Shown piece after piece: positions 33,132 to 51,564 of a stretch of DNA of 64,000 nt. Within the stretch, counting starts at the first letter, position 1, and the number at the start of each line of letters is the position of its first letter. Made by a program: the position numbers and the translations under genes. The notes below the pieces were generated by a model. The model saw nothing but the letters and a program-made list of their open reading frames with translations. It was not told the origin of the DNA and did no database searches. Source of the DNA: Symmetrospora coprosmae. Lineage: Eukaryota; Basidiomycota; Cystobasidiomycetes; Symmetrosporaceae. Location of the stretch: contig VUYT01000008.1 of the NCBI GenBank assembly GCA_008802785.1, forward strand, positions 620,001 through 684,000, given 5' to 3'.

Positions 33132-34865
33132 ATGGTCATCTACGGCGGAGGTGAGCTGGAACTGCTATGCGAGCAGGATTGAGCATGGTGCGACGAACTG
33201 CGCGCTGAAGGGTTGCTCTTCCGCTCTCAGACGAGGTCTCGGCCGTCGTCCTCGACGTCGGGACAAGCACGACGAGAGCTGGGTGCGTGTCTAGGCCTCA
33301 CTGACAAAGACGCACGCATTGCCTTCGCTTCGGACACACCCTGAACGCGCTTCGCTTGCCCGCAGATACGCCGGCGAGGATGCTCCACGCGCCGTCGTCC
33401 CTACAGCCTACGGCTACCTGGCCGGCAACGACAGCAACGGCGATAGCGCGCAGAACGGCAATGGCGATGCTATGCAGGTCGAGAGTGAAGGACACGGCGA
33501 AGGACGCGCGAGCAAGGCCAGCGCTGGACAGTATTTCCTGGGCGACGCAGCGGGGCCGAGCATGTACCGCACAGGCATGACGGTGCACAACCCCGTGCGC
33601 GAAGGGGTCATCGAGGACTGGGATGCCATGGAGCGCATTGTCGAGCACAGCCTGCGCGCCCAGATGCGCCTGCCCAGCCTCGAGGAGCACCCCTTGCTCA
33701 TCTCGGAGCCGAGCTGGCAGAACAAGGAGAACAGGGAGAGGTGGACGGAGCTCGCTTTTGAAGGCTGGGGCGCGCCGGCGTTCTACAGCGTCGACAAGAA
33801 TGTCCTCACCAGCTTCAGTGTCGGCAAGGGCACCTCGCTCATCCTCGACGTCGGAGAGGACTCGACCAGCTGCGTGCCCATCTATGACGGATTCGTGATT
33901 CGAAAAGGTGGGCGTCTCTGCATCTTTGCGGTTAGGCGAGCGACAACGAGCGGTGAATGGTTGAACTAAATCCTGCCTTCCTGCCACGACCTACAGGCAT
34001 CCAAAAATCGCCCCTCGGTGGCTCCCTCCTCACATCCTACCTTTCGAGCGCCTTCAGGTCAAGCTCACCGCCCATCACTGTCCGTCCACACTATCTAATC
34101 AAAGACCGGCCAGCGGTGGCATCCAATACCCCTTCGCGAGCTACACCGCGGGAAGGGAGAGCCGAAGGAGCGACAGAGAGCTTTGCAAAGTACGCCGAAA
34201 GCCAGACGATCCACAACTTCAAGGAGAGCCTGTTGCAGGTCAACGAGACGGGTCCGTACGATGAGGCGTGAGTGTGATCATCTGATGATATGGTGGATCC
34301 AGCCGAGATGTAGCAGTATTGACGCGCGTCATGCGCGTGCCCCGGCAGCTCCCTTTCGCAACGGCCAGCGCGACCGTACGAATTCCCTGACGGGTACAAC
34401 ACGACGTTCGGGACCCTCCGCTACCGAGTCCCCGAAGTCATGTTCAACCCTACCGGGTTTCTTCCCTCCGAGTTCCTCTCTGCGCCTTCGCCCGCGCCGA
34501 CGTCCTCGTCCATCCCGACGCCTCCGCTATCACAGGCAGTGCCCCTGCAGCAAATGGTGCTGAACGCGCTGCGCTCGACCGACGTGGACCTGCACCCCAC
34601 TCTGCTGCAGAACATTGTCGTCGTGGGCGGGTCGACCTTCATCCCCGGGTTCCTGGACCGCCTCTCGCTCGAACTAAGCAGGCTGCCGCTCGGCAGCGGG
34701 GCGAAACCAAAGTTTGAGGCACCGGGGACGACGGTCGGGCGCAAGTATGCGTCCTGGCTCGGGGGCAGCATCCTCGGCAGCCTGGGGACGTTCCACCAGC
34801 TCTGGATCGGGCGCGAGGAGTACATGGAGTACGGCAAGAGCGTCGTGCACCGGCGGGCGCGGTAG
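33132..34865 (+). CDS. ARP4: Actin-related protein 4 (ARP4), chromatin-complex subunit
   Basis: Five exons (33132-33150, 33231-33282, 33366-33907, 33997-34267, 34349-34865) encode about 466 residues. The start MVIYGGDEVSAVVLDVGTST is the actin-fold phosphate-1 loop with the ARP4-type N terminus; VREGVIEDWDAMERIVEHS, GKGTSLILDVGEDSTSCVPI, PYEFPDGYNTTFG and NIVVVGGSTFIPGFLDRL follow in actin order. ARP4 works in the nucleus in NuA4, SWR1 and INO80 complexes. A Gly/Ser/Asn-rich insertion of about 40 residues lies in the first exonic third (around 33420-33530). The first two exons are 19 and 52 bases. All junction phases match. Confidence 0.93.
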
Positions 34866-35147
34866 GAGCCAAGGGCATGTTGTGCATATGGATGTTGTAC
34901 TGCCGTACTACTACGTACTGCTGCCGTGTTTGTATGTGTGCAAGCACTCCTGTGCGCTTGTGCCTTTCTTCCCCCGGTGTGTCACTTGGTGCTTCTTCGG
35001 CGTTTCAGGATCCCGACTTGGCCGTGGGAACAAGGGGACGCCTCTGCGGTGCTCTGGGACCAGAGGACGCACACACACATCTACAGAGCATAGCATACAG
35101 CTTGCCTCTGCAACCACCAGTAGTATACCGATAGACACAGCAACAAG

Positions 35148-36240
35148 ATGGGAAACAAGCAGTCAAAGCTCAACCAGGACCAGCTCGCAGAGCTCGAGAA
35201 GAACACGCGGTGTGGGTGGTGGCAGTCGCAGCGGCGGCGGTGACGCTCCAGCGGCGGCGCACCCGGGGATGCTCAAAGATGGCTCATGGCTGATGCCTGA
35301 TGGTGCTCGCACTGCAGTCGAGAAGAAGGAGCTCAAGCAGTGGTACAAGGGCTTCGTCAGGTGAGACGAGGGCGGCGTGCTCGACAGCCCGGGCGGGACA
35401 GATGAGTGACCCAGCGGCTGACATCTCATGACACAGGGACTGCCCATCTGGACAGCTCGACAAGCAGGCATTCAAGAAGATCTACGAGCAGTTCTTCCCG
35501 TGCGTTCACCGTTCACCGCTGCTGCGTGGACCTGCGACTGCAGGACCGACACCACGCATGCTGCTGGCCTGGCTGGGCTTGGCTTTGGTCGCAGGAGCTG
35601 ACACGACACACGATGCACGCACAGCTTCGGAGACGCATCATCGTTTGCAGACTATGTCTTCCAGGTGTTCGACAACGACAAGAGCGGAACCATCGACTTC
35701 AGGGAGTTCATCACGGCACTGAGCGTCACGAGCAGGGGCGACCTTGACGAGAAGTTGAAGTGTAAGTGCGGGCCCGGTGCCTATAACAATAACACTGTAC
35801 GAGGCTCATGTTCTGGTAATCTGTTGCATTTTACAGGGGCCTTCCAGCTGTATGACATCGATGGAGACGGGTTCATCACATATGAGGAGATGCTGGCGGT
35901 GCGTCTCCACCCTCTCCGTCCGCCCCGCATGGCATGGTGCTGAATACTTGACGTACGCGTGCAGATCGTCACATCCATTTACAAGATGACGGGCTCGATG
36001 GTCAAGCTGCCCGAAGACGAAGACACGCCAGAGAAGCGTGTCGGCAAGATCTTTGATACGATGGACTTCAACCGGGATCACAAGCTTACCTTTGATGAGT
36101 TCGCAGAGGGCAGCAAGAAGGACCCGAGCATCGTGCAGGTGAGGTCATTCCCCCGGATTGAGACTCACACGGAAGCAATTCGCTGACGTCTCCCTTGTTC
36201 GCGCCTGCAGGCCCTGTCGCTATACGACGGCCTCGTCTAG
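35148..36240 (+). CDS. NCS1: Neuronal calcium sensor 1 / frequenin homologue
   Basis: Seven exons (35148-35211, 35318-35360, 35437-35499, 35625-35761, 35837-35898, 35965-36138, 36211-36240) give 190 residues, exactly the family length. MGNKQSKL is an N-myristoylation signal. The first EF-hand is degenerate ([13 protein letters not shown]), as in all NCS proteins; three working loops follow: [26 protein letters not shown] and [13 protein letters not shown]. The protein ends ALSLYDGLV. In yeasts the homologue Frq1/Ncs1 activates phosphatidylinositol 4-kinase and takes part in calcium signalling at Golgi and plasma membranes. The first donor was set at the second of two GTs because only that gives the conserved [11 protein letters not shown]. 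Confidence 0.96.
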
Positions 36241-36604
36241 ACTCGCTCCTTAGACAGGCGCAGGTAGACAGCTTCCTGTGCTAGCGCAAACACCTCTCGT
36301 TGATCCTTGCTGTCATGCTGTCATTTGTGCAACCATCTTCGGGCGACCGGCTCATCGAAAGGGCTCCGGCCTGTTTGAAGCTCCATCTTCCTCGTGCAAT
36401 CAGTCTGGGTCGCGTTGTGCTGAGAGTAGGATCGGATTGCGCCAGCGCTGGTATTATAAGGCGAGGGTATCACGCTAATTTCCTGTACCTGCGAGCTCTG
36501 ACACGACGGCCGGACTCCCGCACTCGTCGCTGCTGCGCGCGCAGCTCGAGACGTGCTGCGAACTTGGCGCGCACGTCCAGACGTTATCTTTCCAGCTGAA
36601 ATTT
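36241..36604. other. Spacer with no supported gene
   Basis: Between NCS1 and the intronless orphan ORF, whose stop codons converge. Nothing recognised. Confidence 0.35.
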
Positions 36605-37795
36605 TCAGACCCACGCGCCGTCCGGTTGCCTTCCAGGCTTCTTCCAGTAAGGGTCCTGAGGCGACGAGTTCCGCGATCGCGAGCGGCTGTGGTCGATGTA
36701 ACGGTCTGGACGCTCTCGGCGGTTCAAGATCGTCGATGCCAGCCAACCCACGGCATTGCCCAGCCACGCGTTTCCCAGGGGCTTGCCTGAGGGCCTCCCT
36801 GCTGAGGAAGAGCTGCCTGCGCGTCTCGCTGATACCGAGCGGGCCGAGAAGGAGCGTGTGTCGAAATCCTCCGGTCGCATCGCTGCCCGACCGCGCCGTC
36901 CAATGCCCAGCTTGTCCGTCCAGGCGGTCGCTGGCCTTATCGCGTTCCTCTTGACAAGCTCTCGCTTGTACCCGCTGCTTCTGCGGATCCACCAGGTGAC
37001 GCGCGGGTCTTTGTTATCTCGCTGTGGCCTCCAGTCTTTGCGGTAGTCTCCTCTCGTCATAAACTTGGAAACCTCTCGATTGGCCCACTGGAGCACCAGG
37101 CGGGATGCATCGTGAATGGCCAGGCACTCCACTTCCGCTCCCCCGATATCGTCGCTGAAGCACTCCATTTCCAAGGACTCGGCCATCCCGCGCAGCGCTG
37201 TTGAACGAGCGGCGCAGAGATGCCTCCTGAGGGCCGCTGTTGTGTCGAAAGCCTTATTAGGATCATCGCAGCTGAAGCGATGTGTCAGCGTGGTGTCCTT
37301 GCTTCTACGAGTCGGCATTGTGTCTTCGATAGGCATCCAAGTCGAGATCGTCTTGGCTTCTTCGTACTCCTGCCTGCGAGTGCGCTCTTGAGCAAGAAGC
37401 GGAGCTACAGTGCGTTGAACGATTCGGTGCCGTGTACTTCCAGAGTTGTTACGACGCCAATCATGCTGGGCAAGGATCTCTTTGGTCAGAACGTCCAAGG
37501 CAACGCTGAAGCCTTGGTAGTCGCGTCCAGAGATAGTGAAGGTAGCAACCCTGATGTTAGATTTGGAGTTGTCGCCGAAGTGGCCTGGATCTGTAAGAGG
37601 GTATGTATCATGCTCGTGACGTGCTGGGAGATGTCGGAGTTTCTCAGTGAGCGCCTCGTATACCTCTTTAAGACGCTCCTGCAGAAGCTTTTCATTGCCT
37701 GAACTGCGGTCCCATTCGTCATGGTTCCACGAAAAAGCGAATTGATGCCATCGCCCTGGCCTCAGCGGCGCAGACAGTGAACCGGTCCCCTTCAT
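36605..37795 (-). CDS. Intronless orphan ORF, unknown function
   Basis: A single uninterrupted frame of 396 residues starts MKGTGSLSAPLRPGRWHQF and ends PQDPYWKKPGRQPDGAWV. Readable parts include FAFSWNHDEWDRSSGNEKL, FTISGRDYQGFSVALDVL and a basic C terminus rich in Arg and Ser (YIDHSRSRSRNSSP). No signal peptide, membrane span or known domain is seen. It is one of the few supported coding candidates here without an intron, and it sits beside a 1-kb region with no gene signal. It could be a lineage-specific gene, a retained older gene, or a non-coding frame. Its length in a GC-rich genome is not by itself proof of coding. Confidence 0.5.
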   Translation of the reverse strand: MKGTGSLSAPLRPGRWHQFAFSWNHDEWDRSSGNEKLLQERLKEVYEALTEKLRHLPARHEHDTYPLTDPGHFGDNSKSNIRVATFTISGRDYQGFSVALDVLTKEILAQHDWRRNNSGSTRHRIVQRTVAPLLAQERTRRQEYEEAKTISTWMPIEDTMPTRRSKDTTLTHRFSCDDPNKAFDTTAALRRHLCAARSTALRGMAESLEMECFSDDIGGAEVECLAIHDASRLVLQWANREVSKFMTRGDYRKDWRPQRDNKDPRVTWWIRRSSGYKRELVKRNAIRPATAWTDKLGIGRRGRAAMRPEDFDTRSFSARSVSARRAGSSSSAGRPSGKPLGNAWLGNAVGWLASTILNRRERPDRYIDHSRSRSRNSSPQDPYWKKPGRQPDGAWV

Positions 37796-38868
37796 AAGGG
37801 TAGTGGAACGGATCGAAAGGTTGAGCGGCGAGGACGTGCTGTGCGAGACGGAAAAGTGAGGGGTAATCGGAGCTGCGTTGCGACTGTTTCAAAGCGAGTG
37901 CGACGGCTCAGTCAGAGCTATGGAAGGATTTCGCCCTGCGCTCGCTCGACCTCAAGCGCGAGTAGACTCACGACGGACTGTGTTGTACTTGACTTGACCA
38001 GACTGAGAAAGGTTTGTAGTGTTTCGTGAACAATGCTGCGAACAAATGCTGCAGCAGAATGGGAGCGAGAGGAGAGAGAGGTCCGAGACAGCAGACGCGC
38101 TCGGGAGCATGGAGCCAATGCGCTCTGTTTGCAGCGCCCCCAAGCGCCTTTGTTAATGCTCACTCCAGCACATATCGAGCAGATGCCGCTCTCGGGGGAG
38201 GCAGGCAGTGCATGCATGCGCCGACATATGCAGAGTGGCGACGACAAAGGGTCTATCTGATGGAAGCCGCGATGCTGCAATATATGCGGCCTCGCCGCCC
38301 TTGTTCCTCTCGAAGGCAGGAGCACCGACGCTACTTCGGCCGACTAGAGTCGCCAGGCAGCTAGCAGCGGGCTTCTAGGCACATCTCTGTGCAGCAAGGG
38401 CCAGGTCGCCTAGCCATGTCGACCCCGGTCCAAGCCATACTGGGTCAGATAGATGGTGGGGATCTGTTATTCATCAGCTCAAGAGCCCAATGCTGCCAAA
38501 TATCGCGATTGGTTGTGACTGTCAGTATGCGCTGCAACGTGCTCGGAGATGATGTAGCAGCGCCTAGCTCAGCCCCATCAAGGTCGTTCCCCGTCTGAGA
38601 TCTGCCCCTTTGAACACCTTAGCAAGCCCGGTGGGAAGTCACGGCGTGGCCGGGCGCGCTAACTCCGAACTCAAGAGACCGCATCAGGGTTCCGGAGGCG
38701 AGGAGGAAGGGGACCAAGCCCAGCGTCTCTCTTTGCGCTTGATAGGTTGCCGCGGAATACGCCCGTGACGAACACGGCTCCAGCAGTCTTTTGCTCGCGA
38801 GCTCGACTGGTATAAACCCCGACAGCATGCTCAGACACAAGCTCGCCACGCTGGAGGTGTTCCCGCAG
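37796..38868. other. About 1.07 kb with no visible gene
   Basis: Both strands were read. Short frames are present but none has family-like content or convincing splice structure. Compared with its neighbours this is the longest unexplained stretch in the window. Confidence 0.45.
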
Positions 38869-41265
38869 TTAGCTCTTCCCACCCTCCTTCTTCGCCTCCA
38901 CACCGAGGCCCCACCTCCCTGCCTTCTTTCCCCAGCTGTCGACTACGCCCCAGAAATGCGGCGTACCGATCTTTGGCTTCGGCAGCTCCGATACGTCGAT
39001 CTCTGGATCTGAAGGGTCGACCTTGGTGCCGCGTGGATATTTCCGGGCTGTGCTAGAGATGTCTGCATCATCTGCACTGATGATAGGCTCGGGCGAGGCT
39101 GGCGGAGTGAAGCCAGACGAGGGTGCACGCGAATAGTGCGTCGGCTTGGCATTGCTGTGCTCCCACACGCGATCCTGCGGTGGGATGGGCGTATGCTTGG
39201 CGCATCTGACGAACTCTTTAGAAGTGATCTCGTATATCCGCGACAAGGCTCGCTTGTACGCGAATTGCTCGTCTTGCCCGGTGAAGATGGCTAAGCTCTT
39301 GAAGGCAGGCTGGTCCGCCTTGGAGCCCTTTTGCACCTCTTCGACGGCAGACGCAAGCGTGTCTTGCACTTGCGTCGAGGTGTAAGAACTGACGTTGGGC
39401 CGATAGGGCGCCTCAAGGTCCTGAAGAACGTCGCCGATCATCTCCTGTGCTAGCACGTTGTCTTCGCTGGCCAGAATGTCGGCTGCGTCTGGGAAGAAGA
39501 TGTCTTCAGGGTCTGCTGCCGCGTGACAGATCAGGCGTGTTTTGGACTCGTCTGATGGTGTGCAGAGCGAAGCGATCAGCGACGCTCTGAGGCTCGGATG
39601 AGAGGATCTTCTCACAAGCTGCATCTAGGAAGGTAATGAAACGCCGCGCCTCGTTTTTGGCCGTAAGCTTGAGTTGCGGAATGTCCGTAATGATAATGGT
39701 GTGGAAATTGGATGTAAGAGTGAGGAAGTCTGCTGGCCCCAGCGCCTGCAGTGATAGCGAGCTTAGCACCTAATAGCCCGCAGTTCATCAGTGGAGGCCA
39801 CTCTCACCCGCTCGCAAAGCTCGGAAAATGCGAATTTGGCCACTTCTCCGTCGACCTGCCATGGAACAGCGACCTTGCGCCCATATACCGTGAGAGTCTT
39901 CGCCTCGCCCTTTTGCTCCCCCACAATGCCCTTCAGTGTAGTGTCAAAGGCTGCTTGATCTGTAAACCATGTCCGCTCCTGTTCAAAGGTCCGCGTCCAC
40001 GCTGGATAGTCCTCCTCGTTCAGGCTGAAGAAGTCTGTCCCAGTCGAGCGTTCCCGTCTCCGCCAATCGTTCTCCGACCTCAACTCGTAGACGGGACACC
40101 GAGTCTGAAGGTGGTCGAGGAAGATTCTGAATTGCTCCTTCTGGATCCCTTGCTGGTAGAGATCGCTCGGCAGCCGGTTGCTCGTGCCTATGACGACTCC
40201 ACCTAGCCGCCAGTACCAGGTGAGGACGCGCCGCAAGATGCCTGCTCCTGCAATATCAACCAACTGGATTTCGTCGAACGCAAGCACCGTCGACTCCTGT
40301 ATCATATCCAAGGCCACCTTGGCCAGGACATATTCCTTGACGAGAGTCGGGTCGTCCGCTCTCCGCCCTCCAGCAAAGACCGACTTCCAGCCTTTCGTAA
40401 GGGCAAGCGCTTTGTTCTCCTCTTTCCTGCTCCATGGGTAGCCGCCCGCCCCTCCTGCCTGCTGTGCGAGCGTCTGCATTGCCCGCTCCTCGTCATCCAG
40501 CGCCACACGCTGCTGCTCCAAGGCGAGGAAGACGGACCGATAGAGCCGCAGAAGGAAGCTGTGGTAGTGTTTCCGCTGCTTCTTGATGGGCAAGCTGTCG
40601 TAAAAGAGGTCCATAAGCATGCTCTTGCCAGTCCCCACAGAGCCGGTCAGGAGGAAGCCAGGCGGACTGTCGAGGTTGGAGAGGTCGTCCTCGTGCGCGA
40701 GAGCTTTGACAAGATCGCGAGAGGCATTGAAGTTGGGCAAAATCATCGGGGGAGGTGCATCGTCTGATGAACCGACAACGCCGCCACTCCTCCGGGCTCC
40801 GGCGCTGGCCGACGTCTCGAGGAGGTAGCGCAGCGTCATTGACGGGCGGTAATCTACCAGAGTCCCGTGGATGCGGCGCAGCTGGACCAGCGTGCGGACT
40901 TGCTCCTCATCCCAGCGGATGCGCCCAGACCGGCAGAGGTTCTCATACAGAACGACCGGATCCGTCACCTCGATCGCCGTGGTCGAGCTGCTTGTCGAGC
41001 TCGCATCGGGTGACGCTGAAGTCGCGAGCTGGCGTCGGTGAGCCCAGGCGGAGGGCCGGAGGCGCAGGGACCGCGATGCAGCGCTGCTTAGATGACAGGC
41101 TGGGCAGAAGGCGCGATACGCAGCCATGCTGGTGTGCAACAGCAGTCTCCGCGAGTCGGACGAAGTCGGAGAGGCAGAGCTCCAAGGCACGTGCAGGAGG
41201 AGCTGGCGACGTTGCAGAAGACATCTGATAATCGTATTGCAAGGGCCAGCTGGATACACCGGCAC
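38869..41265 (-). CDS. AFG1: AFG1-family mitochondrial AAA+ ATPase (LACE1/AFG1L)
   Basis: Three exons (41265-39808, 39745-39616, 39551-38869) encode about 756 residues. The Walker A motif is GSVGTGKSMLMD near residue 208-219, Walker B is LAFDEIQLVD near 328-337, and VVIGTSNRLPSDLYQ carries the sensor region; FSELCERALGPADF and ITDIPQLKLTAKNEARRFI are family signatures. AFG1/LACE1 acts in mitochondria in quality control of respiratory-chain subunits. The N terminus is basic and Ser/Arg-rich, fitting a presequence; Met-47 is an alternative start that also begins a good presequence. A long C-terminal extension beyond the usual end (PPASPEPIISADD through HFWGVVDSWGKKAGRWGLG) is a feature of this copy. 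Phases match at both introns. Confidence 0.93.
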
Positions 41266-41410
41266 ATGGATGGGTAAGACTGCTTGTGATTACACTACAT
41301 CATGACTGAGACGAGAAGTGAAGGGCTCATGACGGGGAGAGAGAGAGGGCCAGGAAGGACGGACCTGCTGCGCAGAAGCGGGAACCCAGAAAACAATTTG
41401 CCATCGACCA

Positions 41411-50004
<8,594 letters not shown>

Positions 50005-50363
50005 GGCGCCGGACCGCGAAAAGCTGCTGCTGCCTGCGAGGTGCCTCTCTCTTCCTGGGGCACAGCAGACTGAACCCCCGGGGGTTGCGATGTCTGCGCC
50101 TGGTCTCTCCTTTGGTGCCTCTCCTGTCTCTCTCTGCTATGCTCCTCGTCCCTGACTACCGTTGTCGTTGATGGGTGGGTGGGAGTGAGCGAGAGCCTCG
50201 CTGCAGGATGGCGGCGGGCGGGCCACACATCGAGGGAGAGGGCACAGGGGCAGGAGGGGGACTGACTGTGGCAACGGGCCACAGGAGCAACTCGCTGTTC
50301 TTCTGCTACCGGTGCCCGGTACATCAGCATAGCATAGCACAGCACAGCACAGCACAGACAAGC
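50005..50363. promoter_or_regulatory. Shared upstream region of PRP8 and riboflavin synthase
   Basis: 359 bases lie between the divergent start codons. A run of AGCAC/AGCAT units lies at about 50329-50359, just before the riboflavin synthase start. No defined factor site was recognised. Confidence 0.45.
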
Positions 50364-51367
50364 ATGTTCACAGGACTCATAGAGGCTCGTATTGCCCAGT
50401 CTCTGGACGCCGAGCGAGCATGTCCCGGCGGATCCTGACGCCTCGCTCAATCCAGAACAGCACATCGGCCGGATCAGCCACATCACTCCCACACCCACAT
50501 ACGAGCTGACCATCTCGGACGCGACAAAGATTCTCGATGACTGCTCAATAGGCGACAGCATCGCCGTCAACGGCGCGTGCCTCACAGTAACCGACTTCGA
50601 CGCGCAGGCAGGCTGGTTCAAGATTGGACTCGGTGGGCCGCAGCTCGCTTGCTCACTCGCCAGCCGGGGAAGCATACCTCTTCAGAGTGACAACTGACAG
50701 AGTGCTCATCTCTGTCTCTTCTTTTGCCGCCCCTTCTTCCTTGCGGTGCAGCACCCGAGACGCTAGACCGGACAAATCTCGGTGTGTGGCGAGGAGTCCA
50801 CCTGCGGGTAGATCGCACGCAGGTCTGCTGACGTTGCACTGTGGTCTCGCTCGTCCTCCTCGTGCCGCTCCCATGATCTTCGCACTCACAGGCGAGCTCC
50901 AGGTCGGCTCGCGCGTCAACCTCGAGCGTGCAATGGGCTCGGCAACACGGTACGGCGGGCACTTTGTCCAAGGGCACGTCGACTTCACCTGCACCATCGT
51001 CTCCATCATTCCGGATGGCACCTCTCTGCGATTCACGTTCAGCGTCCCGCCGCAGGGGTACGAGTACCTGAACGCGCTGCTGCCGAAAGGGTACGTCACG
51101 CTCGACGGGACGAGCCTGACGCTCACCAAAGTCGACGACGCAAAGCGCGAGTTCGCCATCATGCTCATCGAGCACAGCAGAAAGATGGTCATCCTCAGCG
51201 ACAAGCAGGTCGGCGACAAGGTCAATGTAGAAGTTGACACAGTCGCAAAGGGCGTCGAAAAGGTCGTACGCAAGATGCTAGACAGCGAAGGGGGAGAAGG
51301 GGGAGGAGCCCTCGCTCAGCTCATCGAGCGAACAGTGCGCAGTGTGCTCAAGGAGAAGGGTTTGTAG
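50364..51367 (+). CDS. RIB5: Riboflavin synthase alpha subunit
   Basis: Four exons (50364-50388, 50456-50632, 50752-50781, 50892-51367) encode about 235 residues. The N-terminal MFTGLIEA start joins HIGRISHI. The two lumazine-binding half-domains each show their signature: IAVNGACLTVTDF in the first and YVTLDGTSLTLTKV in the second, with NLGELQVGSRVNLERAM between. The enzyme makes riboflavin from two molecules of 6,7-dimethyl-8-ribityllumazine in the cytosol. The first intron could use a different acceptor, but the one chosen keeps GLIEAQQHIGRI in frame. The C terminus has an extra Glu/Gly-rich stretch. Confidence 0.93.
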
Positions 51368-51564
51368 CGATGGCTGTGATATCGCGTTCGTAAAGGCAAT
51401 CCCTCCCGGCGTGGACAGAGATCGACTTCCGTGACTCCCGTGAGGATGGTGGAAAGGGTAGATTGCACCGAGGATGTGTACGACAACAACCAAGACTGCA
51501 TAAACTAATGCGAGAAGACTAATGCTAGAGCGTGACACTTAATCGTGAGTGTCCGTAACCAAGA

